The notes under the pieces were generated by a model. The model was not told where the DNA came from. It worked only from the letters and a program-made list of their open reading frames with translations, and searched no databases. Below are positions 1 through 8,395 of a stretch of 28,086 nt of DNA, one piece after another. Source of the stretch: Segatella salivae DSM 15606 (GTDB lineage Bacteria > Bacteroidota > Bacteroidia > Bacteroidales > Bacteroidaceae); assembly GCF_000185845.1 (NCBI RefSeq), contig NZ_GL629647.1, positions 1,897,342 to 1,925,427 of the forward strand. The letters run 5' to 3'. The translations under genes were made by a program, and so were the position numbers. How positions within the stretch are numbered: the stretch's first letter is position 1; every line of letters begins with the position of its first letter.

Positions 1-258
1 TTCTTTTGATAGCCCGGGGTTGGCGAGGAACGAGCCTACCCCGGGTAAACGTTTGCAAGGAGATTCAACGCCATCGGTGTTGAGCTTTTTCTGTGAAGGC
101 ACGCTTACAATGAAACCTTTTATGGCAGATTAATCAAAAAAAGCGCAACACCTATGGCGTTGTTCCCCACACAACATACGCTAACCCAGGGTAGCCTGCA
201 CTATCGTTTGGCAACCCTGGGCTATCAAAAGCGCAACACCTACGGCGTTGAAACATGT
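1..258. repeat. Composite A/B hairpin element, copy 1
   Basis: Order of parts: B hairpin 13-45 (arms CCCGGGGT/ACCCCGGG), A hairpin 66-82, inverted A at 146-162, inverted B at 185-221 (arms CCCAGGGT/ACCCTGGG), inverted A at 234-250. The two halves form a large imperfect inverted repeat, like a doublet of REP sequences. Its left part is cut by the window edge. It is nearly identical to the copies at 793 and 1233, with no length change. Confidence 0.85.
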
Positions 259-384
259 ATTTTTCGATACGATTTGTTTCGTCTTACAACATGATTTAAT
301 GGCTTGTCACGCGGAAATAACCATTATCTGCGACGTCGATTCAAATAATTTGTGAAACAATATGTATCGAGGCATAATTTAATA

Positions 385-494
385 TCCAATATTTCATGCA
401 ACAATTTGTACCATTTCACACGATAATCTGCGTCATTTCATCGTGTAAAATGCGGCATATTACGCGCTGATTTGCATTAAATCATTTTACGCTT
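385..494. repeat. 22-bp unit array C1 (five units)
   Basis: Five consecutive 22-bp units start at 385, 407, 429, 451 and 473. The best unit (429-450) begins TGCGTCA, has TCA at unit positions 10-12 and ends TAAAA. The others are diverged in sequence but keep the exact 22-bp register. The array runs directly into the 95-bp repeat region, as it does at 27778-27865. Confidence 0.75.
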
Positions 495-552
495 TATTAT
501 CAACGACATCTACATTTCTAATTAACCCTCAAACAACACCCTCCATTTCCAT

Positions 553-647
553 GGCTAACTACTCCCCTCCCTCTTCGGAGAACCATAGGTCGCTGTTCGT
601 GAAGCCTGCGAAACGAGGAAAGCAAAGGGCTGGGGGTGGGGCTTTGT
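553..647. repeat. 95-bp dispersed repeat E, copy 1
   Basis: This segment, from GGCTAACTACTCCCCTC to GGGGCTTTGT, matches 27924-28018 with only about two differences over 95 bp and no gap. Weaker similarity extends left to about 485. CTCCCCTC...CTTCGGAG near one end and GGGCTGGGGG near the other resemble two halves of a G-rich/C-rich inverted motif. No protein is recognisable. Confidence 0.85.
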
Positions 648-709
648 TTCCCTTACACTATTTTACATTTTATTATCAACCACGCCACCCTCACAATTGT
701 TTCATCTCG

Positions 710-1050
710 CAACTGCGTTGGTATTGTGTTATTATTTCAATGAATGTATTTTACAATATAAATTCCCTCATCTTGCAACTCGGTACGAGTTGTTCTTTTG
801 ATAGCTCGGGGTTGGCGAGGAACGAGCCTACCCCGGGTGAGCATCCACAAGGAGATTCGACGCCATAGGTGTTGAGCTTTTTCTGTGAAGGCATGCTTAC
901 AATGAAACTTTTTATGGCGGATTAATAAAAAAAAGCGCAACACCTATGGCGTTGTTCCCCACACAACATACGCTAACCCAGGGTAGCCTGCACTATCGTT
1001 TGGCAACCCTGGGCTATCAAAAGCACAACACCTACGGCGTTGAAACGTTC
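710..1050. repeat. Composite A/B hairpin element, copy 2
   Basis: It has A hairpins at 710-726 and 776-792 (perfect arms CAACTCG/CGAGTTG) and at 858-874, a B hairpin starting near 805, inverted A at 938-954 and 1026-1042, and an inverted B between them. Part 793-1050 is collinear with copy 1 at an offset of 792. The whole of 710-1050 is collinear with copy 3 at an offset of exactly 440. Confidence 0.85.
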
Positions 1051-1149
1051 ATTTCATAATATAATTGACGCTAACATGCGAATAAATAAATAGTAAAATA
1101 TGCCAATATTTCGGTGGATACATCCACCATTATAAATGTTGTAACAACG

Positions 1150-1490
1150 CAATGCCGTCGGTATTGCGCTATTATTCCAATGAATGAATTTTGCAATATA
1201 AATGCCCTCACCACGCAACTCGGTACGAGTTGTTCTTTTGATAGCCCGGGGTTGGCGAGGAACGAGCCTACCCCGGGTAAACGTTCGCAAGGAGATTCAA
1301 CGCCATCGGTGTTGAGCTTTTTCTATAAAGGCATGCTTACAATGAAACCTTTAGTGACGGATTACTCAAAAAAAGCGCAACACCTACGGCGTTGTTCCCC
1401 ACAAACCATACGCTAACCCAGGGTAGCCTGCGCTATCGTTTGGCAACCCTGGGCTATCAAAAGCACAACACCTACGGCGTTGAAACGTTC
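1150..1490. repeat. Composite A/B hairpin element, copy 3
   Basis: Same arrangement as copy 2, shifted by exactly 440 bp: A at 1150-1166, 1216-1232 and 1298-1314, inverted A at 1378-1394 and 1466-1482. A further solitary inverted A at 1554-1570 lies 88 bp (4 x 22) beyond the last one, the same spacing found inside the element. Confidence 0.85.
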
Positions 1491-1730
1491 TTTTTATATT
1501 CTTGTTCACGTTTTCTCACGTTTGAATTCATGGCGGTTTGCGCTTAGAAAGCACAACACCTATGGCGTTGATATGTGTATTTCTCAATGCGTTTTATATA
1601 GAAACATAATGTGATGGTTCTTGTTTATAAGCATACCTAAATCAAAATCACAATATGTTTGCCGCTGAAAAATTTTATGATTACGAATAAATTATTTCAA
1701 AAAATCATTTGCTTTTGAGTTTGATGAGCC

Positions 1731-3161
1731 TTATTCTCCAAGACTTCTATATAGGTCTACGACACAGGAAAGCTGCTGTTGACGAGTTTCAAGCAGTTCC
1801 ATTTGGGCATCAAGTGCATCGCGTTCGGCCTCAAGTACATCGAGATAAGTAGCTCGTCCGTTCATATAGAGTTGATGAGATACTTCAACCGAGTGTTCCA
1901 AAGTCTTCACTTCTTCCTCTTTTAACGCATAATAGGCGGCGAGATTCTTATGCTTTGACAGCAGCGTACATACCTCAGAATAAGCTGTGAGCAGTGTTTT
2001 GTCATATTCATATAAGGCTTGTAGCTGTGCGGCGTCAGCCTGTTGGAAGTTAGCTTCGATAGCTTTTCGGTTGATAAGTGGTGCAGTTAGTCCTCCCACG
2101 ACACTGTAAGCGAGTGACTTAGGCATACGCGTTAGGTAGGTAGGATTAAAGGCTTCAAGTCCTAAAGTGGCACTAATGTTCACCGAAGGCAAGAAGGCTT
2201 TGCGCGCCGTTTCAATGTCCCAATGCGCTGCAGCGAGTTCATGTTCAGCCTGACGGATATCGGGTCGGTGGCTCAGGAGATTGGAAGGAAGTCCTGTAAC
2301 GATTGTTTTCACGTCTTCATTCAACAACTGTTTGGCGTCTCGTTGAATAGGGGTTGGGTAACGACCGAGCAGTAAGTTGAGTGCATTTTCACATTCAGTA
2401 ATCTCTTGTTTCAATGCAAACTCCTGCGAACGCGCCTTTGCAAGCTCTGCTTTGAACTTCTCAACAGCCAGTTCTGTGTCGCTATCGGCCTCCTTTTGTA
2501 TCTCTGCTATCTTCTCCGCCTGACGCTGAAGATCTATATATTTGCGTATAAGTGCGAGCTTGTTATCTAAGGCCAACAAGGTATAATAATTGCTTGCGAC
2601 TTGTGAAATCAATGAAGCGCGCACGGCATTCTGGCCTTCTAAGGTTGCCAAATAACGCTCGACAGCCGCTTTTTTGCTTGACTTCAACTTGCCAAAGAGG
2701 TCGAGTTCCCAGTCAAAAGCAAAGCCCGGGTGATAGTTCATGAGTGGATCGGGGATGAGTTTTCCTGGAGTCATCTCGGTAGAAGCATTGCCGGCACCCT
2801 CACTTGTGTATCGTCCGGCCTTGCTAACTCCTACTTCAGCCCCCACGGAAAGCGATGGAAGCATGGCTCCTTTGGCTGCAATCATTCCGCTTTTTGCCAC
2901 AGCTATCTGCTGCAATGTTATCTTTAAGTCTTGATTATTGACTAAAGCGGAGTCGATAAGTGCCTTGAGTTGTGGGTCGGTGAAAAACATTTTCCATGAC
3001 GTAGGCGTAGTCTTCGCCGTTAGCGTATCACCATTATATTGCGTGGGTAGCTGCAAACGCGTGCGGCTATTGACTTGCGTCGCTTGGGGAGTCTTGCAAG
3101 ATGACACTCCGATGGCAAGCAGAATAAGAAGGAAAATATTATTTCTTTTCATCATTTTCAA
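1731..3161 (-). CDS. RND efflux outer-membrane channel lipoprotein (NodT/OprM family)
   Basis: This is the outer-membrane exit duct of a tripartite drug or toxin efflux pump. The 476-residue protein has a lipoprotein signal ending in GVSSC, with Cys22 as the expected lipidated residue. It carries the family hallmark DWELDLFGK at 150-158 and the repeated LSHRPDIRQAEHEL-type motif in the second half. Length and the internal duplication of long helices fit OprM/NodT proteins. Its start overlaps the end of the RND pump gene by 23 bp (less if Met3 or Met4 is used), which indicates translational coupling in one operon. The substrate cannot be read from the sequence. Confidence 0.95.
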   Translation of the reverse strand: MKMMKRNNIFLLILLAIGVSSCKTPQATQVNSRTRLQLPTQYNGDTLTAKTTPTSWKMFFTDPQLKALIDSALVNNQDLKITLQQIAVAKSGMIAAKGAMLPSLSVGAEVGVSKAGRYTSEGAGNASTEMTPGKLIPDPLMNYHPGFAFDWELDLFGKLKSSKKAAVERYLATLEGQNAVRASLISQVASNYYTLLALDNKLALIRKYIDLQRQAEKIAEIQKEADSDTELAVEKFKAELAKARSQEFALKQEITECENALNLLLGRYPTPIQRDAKQLLNEDVKTIVTGLPSNLLSHRPDIRQAEHELAAAHWDIETARKAFLPSVNISATLGLEAFNPTYLTRMPKSLAYSVVGGLTAPLINRKAIEANFQQADAAQLQALYEYDKTLLTAYSEVCTLLSKHKNLAAYYALKEEEVKTLEHSVEVSHQLYMNGRATYLDVLEAERDALDAQMELLETRQQQLSCVVDLYRSLGE

Positions 3162-6100
3162 GTTTATATCGTTTGTCTTTCTCCTCAGTCAATGGCTTGT
3201 TTCGTTGGTAACGAACCATCTTTACATGGTCGGCCATGCGCCCAAAGATATAATATAAGCCCGGAACAAGAATGAGTCCGAAGCATGTTCCGAATAGCAT
3301 TCCACCCGCAGCTGCCGTGCCAATGGTTCGGTTTCCAATAGCCCCTGCACCGTGAGCAAATACTAATGGCAACAAGCCGGCTATGAAAGCGAACGATGTC
3401 ATGAGTATAGGACGGAAGCGAGCTGCCGCACCTTCAATGGCCGCTGCACGTATACTCTTGCCTAAGTTGTGGCGTTGCACGGCATATTCTACCATTAACA
3501 CGGCATTCTTTCCAAGCAAACCAATTAGCATTACCATAGCAACTTGGGCGTAGATGTTGTTTTCCAATCCCGTGAGTTTTAGGAAAATGAACGTTCCACA
3601 GATACCCGCGGGTAGACAAGTAATGATTGGAAGTGGCAAAAGGAAGTTCTCATATTGTGCTGAAAGGATGAGATAGACGAACGTTAGACATACAATAAAG
3701 ATGATCAACGCTTGGTTTCCTTGGTCTACTTCGTCTTTAGTGATGCCGGCAAAGTCGTAATCATAGCCGTGAGGTAGCGTCGAAGCAGCCACCTCTTCGA
3801 TAGCTTTGATGGCCTGACCACTACTGTATCCAGCTGCTGCTGAGCCTGTAACTTCGGCAGAATTATATAGATTATGCCGCGTCATCTCACTCATTCCATA
3901 TACCTTTTCCATGTGTAAGAAGTCGGCATAAGGCACCATTTCACCCTGGTTATTCTTAACATTTAACTGCATCAAGTCTTGTGGAAAAGCACGATATTTT
4001 GGGTCGGCTTGCACGATGACCTTATAGGGCTTACCAAATCGAACGAAGCCCGTTTCGTAGTCAGAACCAATCAATGTGGAGAGATTATCCATGGCTGTAC
4101 CGAGCGTAATGCCTTTTTGTGCGGCGATATTATTATCTACTCGGAGCATGTATTGAGGGAAACTGGCCGAGTAAAAGGTAAAGGCTGAGCCTATCTCTGG
4201 ACGTTTATTAAGAGCTGAAACGAAGCTCTTGCTGACCTTTTCCATAGCATGATAGTCGTTACTTCCAGTCTTATCGAGAAGTCGAAGCTCGAAACCTGAC
4301 GCCGCACCATAGCCTGGAATAGAAGGTGGTTCGAAGAATTCTATGTTGGCATCTGTTATCTGTTGGCACTTGTTTTCAAGGTCATTGAGAATCTCTTTTG
4401 CCGTCCGACTGCGTTCCTTCCAAGGCTTAAGATTAATCAAACACGAACCAGAGTTAGCACTGGTTCCTTCAGAAAGGATCTCATATCCAGCCAAAGAAGA
4501 CACACTTTCTACGCCATCTTCCTTTGCAATTATACTCGCAAGTTGATGTGCAACCTTATTCGTTCGCTCAATAGTAGCACCAGGTGGTGTCTCAATTACA
4601 GCGTAAATCATGCCCTGATCTTCTTGAGGAATAAAGCCCGAAGGTAACGAATTGTTGATAAAGAAGGCTCCAATGCAGAACAAAAGTAATAGCGGAAGCG
4701 TGATAATCTTCCTCGAAACAGTGCGTTGAAGCACGTTGCGATAGCCGCCGATTCCTTTGTCAAAGCCTGCATTAAACTTATCAAGTACACGATTAAGCCA
4801 CGTCTTTTTGATGTGGTTATCACGCTCCCGAGTCAATATTAGCGCACAAAGCGAGGGCGTAAGTGTTAGGGCTGTGAAGCCCGAAAGCACGATTCCAGAA
4901 GCTATTGTGATTGAAAACTGCCGATAAAACATGCCTTCTGGGCCACCCATAAAGGCTACAGGAATGAACACAGATGCCATAACCAACGTTACGGCAACTA
5001 TGGCTCCACTGATTTCTTTCATTGCCTTTTGCGTGGCTTCCAAAGGTTCTAAGCCTTCTTGGGCTATCTTCACATTGACTGCTTCGATTACCACAATGGC
5101 ATCATCGACCACGATTCCTATCGCCATTACTAAGGCAAAGAGCGATATCATGTTAAGCGTTATGCCGAAAGCATTCATGACTGCGAAGCTACCTATTAGC
5201 GAAACAGGGACTGCAAGGCATGGAATGAGGGCTGAACGCCAGTCTCCAAGGAACAAGAATACAACGAAACCAACGAGTATAAAGGCTTCAAACAGCGTGT
5301 GAATAACCTTTTCTATAGAGGCATCAAGGAATCTACTGATGTCATAACTCAACTCATAATGCATGCCCTTTGGCATGTCTTTTTGAAGATGAGCCATAGT
5401 TTTCTTGACGTTCTGAATAACTTGTCTTGCGTTCGATCCATAGGCTTGTTTCAGTGTTATGGCTGCAGACGGGTGACCATTCAACGTAGAATATATGTCA
5501 TAAACCTCACTCCCGAGGCTCACATCTGCTACATCTTTAAGTCTAATAAATTGCCCATCAGGAGTTGATTTCACGACAATATTGCTATACTCTTCAGGCG
5601 TTGTATAACGTCCCGGATACTTCAACACATACTCAAAGCTTTGTGCATGCTTGCCCGAACTTTCCCCAAGCTTGCCTGGAGAGGCTTCAATGCTCTGCTG
5701 TTGTAAGGCATCTGTGATGTCGCTTGCAGACAAACCATAGGCCGTAAGCTTATCAGGCTTGAGCCAAACACGCATGGCAAAGCTCCTCGTTCCAAGGATA
5801 TCAAGATCTCCAACGCCATCAACGCGGGCGAGTTCTGGGGAGATATTGATGTCCGCATAATTGAAAAGGAAGTTCTGATCGACTTTAGGATCATCGCTAT
5901 ATAGGTTGATATACATGAGGATATTAGGCTCCTCACGAGATATTTTCACACCTTCGCGCACAACAGCTGGCGGTAGTTTGTTGGTCGCTGCCGACACTCG
6001 GTTTTGCACATTGATGGCATCGACGTTGGGATCTGTACCGAGTTTGAAGACAATGTTTATCTCTCCTTCGCCGTCATTGCCTGCATCCGACTCGATATAC

Positions 6101-6327
6101 TTCATTCCCGGCACACCATTCAGTGCCTGTTCAAGAGGTATAAGCACTGACTTTATCATCAGTTCATTATTGGCTCCCGGATAATCGGCTACCACATTAA
6201 CCTTTGGAGGGGATATAGATGGGAACTGAGTAATGGGTAAATTGAACAGCGAAAGAATGCCAATGAAGACGATTACCAATGAAACAACGATGGCAAGTAC
6301 TGGTCTTCGAATAAACTTTTGAAACAT
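3139..6327 (-). CDS. RND multidrug efflux transporter, inner-membrane pump (HAE1/AcrB family)
   Basis: This is a proton-driven inner-membrane pump that exports hydrophobic compounds from the periplasm or membrane. At 1062 residues it has the normal length. It begins with the typical RRPVLAIVVSLVIV helix and SISPPKVNV segment. The proton-relay residues are present: the Asp pair in GIVVDDAIVVIE is D408-D409, and Lys in GLLGKNAVLMVE is K940, nearly the same numbers as AcrB D407, D408 and K940. PSGFIPQEDQG and FRPILMTSFAFIAGLLPL are also classic. The C-terminus has a charged tail of about 30 residues after the last helix. It is the second gene of the operon, 117 bp after the adaptor. Confidence 0.97.
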   Translation of the reverse strand: MFQKFIRRPVLAIVVSLVIVFIGILSLFNLPITQFPSISPPKVNVVADYPGANNELMIKSVLIPLEQALNGVPGMKYIESDAGNDGEGEINIVFKLGTDPNVDAINVQNRVSAATNKLPPAVVREGVKISREEPNILMYINLYSDDPKVDQNFLFNYADINISPELARVDGVGDLDILGTRSFAMRVWLKPDKLTAYGLSASDITDALQQQSIEASPGKLGESSGKHAQSFEYVLKYPGRYTTPEEYSNIVVKSTPDGQFIRLKDVADVSLGSEVYDIYSTLNGHPSAAITLKQAYGSNARQVIQNVKKTMAHLQKDMPKGMHYELSYDISRFLDASIEKVIHTLFEAFILVGFVVFLFLGDWRSALIPCLAVPVSLIGSFAVMNAFGITLNMISLFALVMAIGIVVDDAIVVIEAVNVKIAQEGLEPLEATQKAMKEISGAIVAVTLVMASVFIPVAFMGGPEGMFYRQFSITIASGIVLSGFTALTLTPSLCALILTRERDNHIKKTWLNRVLDKFNAGFDKGIGGYRNVLQRTVSRKIITLPLLLLFCIGAFFINNSLPSGFIPQEDQGMIYAVIETPPGATIERTNKVAHQLASIIAKEDGVESVSSLAGYEILSEGTSANSGSCLINLKPWKERSRTAKEILNDLENKCQQITDANIEFFEPPSIPGYGAASGFELRLLDKTGSNDYHAMEKVSKSFVSALNKRPEIGSAFTFYSASFPQYMLRVDNNIAAQKGITLGTAMDNLSTLIGSDYETGFVRFGKPYKVIVQADPKYRAFPQDLMQLNVKNNQGEMVPYADFLHMEKVYGMSEMTRHNLYNSAEVTGSAAAGYSSGQAIKAIEEVAASTLPHGYDYDFAGITKDEVDQGNQALIIFIVCLTFVYLILSAQYENFLLPLPIITCLPAGICGTFIFLKLTGLENNIYAQVAMVMLIGLLGKNAVLMVEYAVQRHNLGKSIRAAAIEGAAARFRPILMTSFAFIAGLLPLVFAHGAGAIGNRTIGTAAAGGMLFGTCFGLILVPGLYYIFGRMADHVKMVRYQRNKPLTEEKDKRYKLENDEKK

Positions 6328-6370
6328 ATTGACTGTTTATTAGCGTCTTTTTTTCTTCTTATATATGGTT

Positions 6371-6408
6371 GTTCTCATCATGAAATAATATGGTGTGAGA
6401 ACTTTTTT
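6371..6408 (+). other. Hairpin between adaptor and pump genes
   Basis: Arms GTTCTCA (6371-6377) and TGAGAAC (6396-6402) are followed on the plus strand by six T. On the minus strand, the direction of transcription, the T-run becomes an A-run before the hairpin. It is therefore not a standard terminator for this operon and may instead be a processing or stability structure. Its role is a guess. Confidence 0.35.
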
Positions 6409-6444
6409 CGGTTGTAAAGCGTGATGAAAAGCCACCTGAAAGCC

Positions 6445-7524
6445 TTAGTCGGCATTCAGTTGAACACGCTTCATGGCTTTACTTGGTGTGTAATAACGCG
6501 TCTTTACGTGTTGACCATCATGCACTTTCTGCACTCCACTCAATAGAATCTTGTCGTTGGCAGTTAGTCCTTCGGCGATAATAAACACCTCTGGCTGTTC
6601 AAATGCCACTTTAATCTCGCGTGAATGTGCATAGCCTGCGCCATCAACAACAAACACATAGCGGCGGTCTTCCTCTTCATACGTGGCCTGTTGTGGGATT
6701 ACCAACACGTTGTGTAAAGGCATATTGATGCGCACTGTGCCTGTTTCGCCATTGCGAAGCAAGCCTTTCGGATTGGCAAAGTGGGCGCGAAGAGCAATAT
6801 TTCCAGAGCTACTGTCAAACTCACCAGCTATATTTTGGATGTAGCCTTTAGCCGAAAAGGCGCTTCCATTGGCAAGAATCAGCGTCAAAGGAAGTTTATT
6901 TCGTTCGGCAGAATGTTGCTGATAGTCTATATATTCGGGTTCAGAGATGTTGAAATATACGTTGAGTGACGAGTTGTCGGATAGTGTAGTGAGCAAGTCA
7001 CCTCCCTGCACTAAGCTTCCAATCTTTTTCGGAAGACTTCCTATAACGCCTGTAAATGGGGCGCTGATTAAGCATAATCGTGCTTGAATCTGCGCCAATT
7101 TATAATCTGCTAAGGCTGCATTGAGCTTCGCTTTAGCCATCTTTTGTGCGTTGGGCGAAACAATTTGCCCCCTCGTTAGCGTTGTTGTGTTTTGCAGTTC
7201 AATGCGTGCTTGCTCGGCTTCTGCCTTTGCCCGCGCCACATTCTGTTGCGCTCCAACAATCGAAATGCGGAAAAGCGGCTGACCGGCTCGCACCTGTTGT
7301 CCTTCAGTGACATAGACTTGCTGCAAGATTCCCTCCTGCTGCGCGCGTACTTCTATGTTTTTTCGCGATTCAATATTGGCCACATAGTCCTTTGAAACTT
7401 GTGTATTGGTTACCCAAGGAGACGTTACTGCGTAGACCGTTTGGTCGCTGTTTTCCTTGTTTTTGCGGCATCCTGTGACTACAATCAACGTGATGATAGC
7501 CATCAACAGCATCTCTTTTTTCAT
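6445..7524 (-). CDS. RND efflux periplasmic adaptor (membrane fusion protein)
   Basis: The adaptor links the inner-membrane pump to the outer-membrane channel. The 359-residue protein starts with a lipoprotein signal ending LIVVTGC (Cys19). A lipoyl-like half, VRAQQEGILQQVYVTEGQQV, and its partner SAPFTGVIGSLPKKIGSLV flank a short alpha-hairpin rich in Ala, Glu and Gln. Beta-barrel and membrane-proximal segments follow (RNGETGTVRINMPLHNVLVIPQQA). This order is that of the AcrA/MexA family. It is the first gene of the operon, so the promoter should lie just upstream of 7524. Confidence 0.95.
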   Translation of the reverse strand: MKKEMLLMAIITLIVVTGCRKNKENSDQTVYAVTSPWVTNTQVSKDYVANIESRKNIEVRAQQEGILQQVYVTEGQQVRAGQPLFRISIVGAQQNVARAKAEAEQARIELQNTTTLTRGQIVSPNAQKMAKAKLNAALADYKLAQIQARLCLISAPFTGVIGSLPKKIGSLVQGGDLLTTLSDNSSLNVYFNISEPEYIDYQQHSAERNKLPLTLILANGSAFSAKGYIQNIAGEFDSSSGNIALRAHFANPKGLLRNGETGTVRINMPLHNVLVIPQQATYEEEDRRYVFVVDGAGYAHSREIKVAFEQPEVFIIAEGLTANDKILLSGVQKVHDGQHVKTRYYTPSKAMKRVQLNAD

Positions 7525-7578
7525 ACCTAACTAATGGGTTATCCGATTATCTTTTACTAATGATTCAAGAATTAAATA

Positions 7579-7613
7579 CAAATTTATGGATTTTTTAAGT
7601 AGGTTGCTGTAAA
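7579..7613 (-). promoter_or_regulatory. Putative promoter of the efflux operon
   Basis: On the minus strand TAAATTTG (7586-7579) fits the Bacteroidetes -7 box TAnnTTTG. It lies 55 bp before the adaptor start. A TTTA at 7613-7610, 23 bp further up, is a weak stand-in for the -33 TTTG. This is sequence match only. Confidence 0.4.
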
Positions 7614-7683
7614 TCTATCATTAAAAAGACTTAATAGATAGAAATTAATTGCTTCTTTAACTCTATTTTCATATAATGTAAAG

Positions 7684-7749
7684 TGAGGTTAATCATCTTG
7701 TAATCTGCCTCATTTCGTTGTGCGTTTTGCCCCAGATTACGCTACAAAA
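7684..7749. repeat. Degenerate 22-bp array in control region (three units)
   Basis: Three contiguous 22-bp units start at 7684, 7706 and 7728. The second begins TGCCTCATTTC and the first contains AATCATCTTGTAATC, matching the unit seen in the repeat islands. The register is exact although sequence identity is low. It ends in CATAGGAATTG, which has a relative (GATAGGAATG) at the end of the array near 14735. Confidence 0.5.
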
Positions 7750-7985
7750 TCATAGGAATTGTGAGCGCATCTCACTTGTTGTGTTTTTTAATCCTCCTTT
7801 ATGGTCTTTGCCTTTGGATGCAGCATGGGTTATCATTCGGCTTTCAGCGTTCTGAAATAAAACACTATGAGGTGCATCATACAACAGAAGCATCTCTATA
7901 ACTCCTTTAAGAAAACAAGATGATTTGTTTGCTTTTTTACAAAAACAATGCAGGATTTTGTAAATAAGTTATGACATTTTTCATT

Positions 7986-7993
7986 TATCTTTG
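7986..7993 (+). promoter_or_regulatory. Putative -7 box upstream of aspA
   Basis: TATCTTTG is a perfect TAnnTTTG. A TTTG at 7957-7960 lies 25 bp upstream, a little far for a -33 box. Use of this promoter would give a leader of roughly 400 nt before the start at 8396. Confidence 0.45.
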
Positions 7994-8395
7994 TATTTAA
8001 GAACGAGACAAAAAGTTTGTTTCTATAAAACGTTATCATTGCTTATATGGCATCATCTCAGTTGATTTCTCTGCCGAATTCGTTGTCGGTGTCGTCCCTT
8101 CTCACGATAGAAAAGGGCGCTTTTCAACGTGAATCGTGCTGCGCATCAGTGCTGAGTAGCGAGTCAATCAAAGCAAAACGTCTATACCTTATATATAATA
8201 GGGGCTTTCATTTTCATCAACTTGTCGGCCCCTATGCCTCACTTTTCCTCGCGAAAGGGCAGGATAGGCATGATAAACTGCGGCAAGAGCCGACTTCTTA
8301 GCAATCAAAAGAATTTATTTATTTACCGGAATCGGAGCACCTTTCGATAGTAAAGATGACTCCATTCCATAGTAAACACTTCAAAAACAACACCT

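Larger units (their letters stand above)
1..1730. repeat. Repeat island 1 (composite hairpin elements, 22-bp array, 95-bp repeat)
   Basis: This 1.7-kb stretch has no credible gene. It holds three copies of a 258-bp hairpin element (1-258, 793-1050, 1233-1490), a 22-bp unit array at 385-494, a 95-bp repeat at 553-647 that recurs at 27924-28018, and a lone A hairpin at 1554-1570. Open frames here read through the repeats and carry peptides that recur in the other islands (for example FDSPGLA), as expected of repeat DNA rather than of genes. The island lies downstream of the efflux operon and its left end is cut by the window edge. The sequence between 1571 and 1730 is AT-rich, and I see nothing definite in it. 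Confidence 0.8.
7525..8395. other. Divergent control region between efflux operon and aspA, with long aspA leader
   Basis: This 870-bp non-coding stretch lies between divergent genes. It contains a candidate minus-strand promoter near 7579, a degenerate 22-bp array at 7684-7749, a plus-strand -7 box at 7986-7993, and about 400 nt that would form the aspA leader. The leader has a hairpin with arms ATAGGGGC (8198-8205) and GCCCCTAT (8228-8235), plus smaller ones. An 84-codon open frame at 8047-8301 resembles no family I know and may be chance. I saw no familiar riboswitch or regulator gene. Confidence 0.5.

Noticed and set aside
551..868. Small protein gene of 105 codons
   Set aside because: It runs through repeat E and a hairpin element. 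Its peptide segments recur in other islands in different contexts.
1..1730. CRISPR array, suggested by the many short repeats
   Set aside because: Repeats occur in both orientations with uneven spacing, the sequences between them are themselves repeated, and no cas gene is present.
4931..5302. 123-codon plus-strand frame rich in Thr, Ala and Ile
   Set aside because: It is the complement of RND transmembrane segments.
6371..6408. Terminator splitting the efflux operon
   Set aside because: The T-run is on the wrong strand for the operon's direction, so it would not terminate that transcript.
8047..8301. 84-codon gene upstream of aspA
   Set aside because: The composition is Ser-rich and low in recognisable motifs. 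It lies in a likely leader, so it is kept only as a possible leader peptide.
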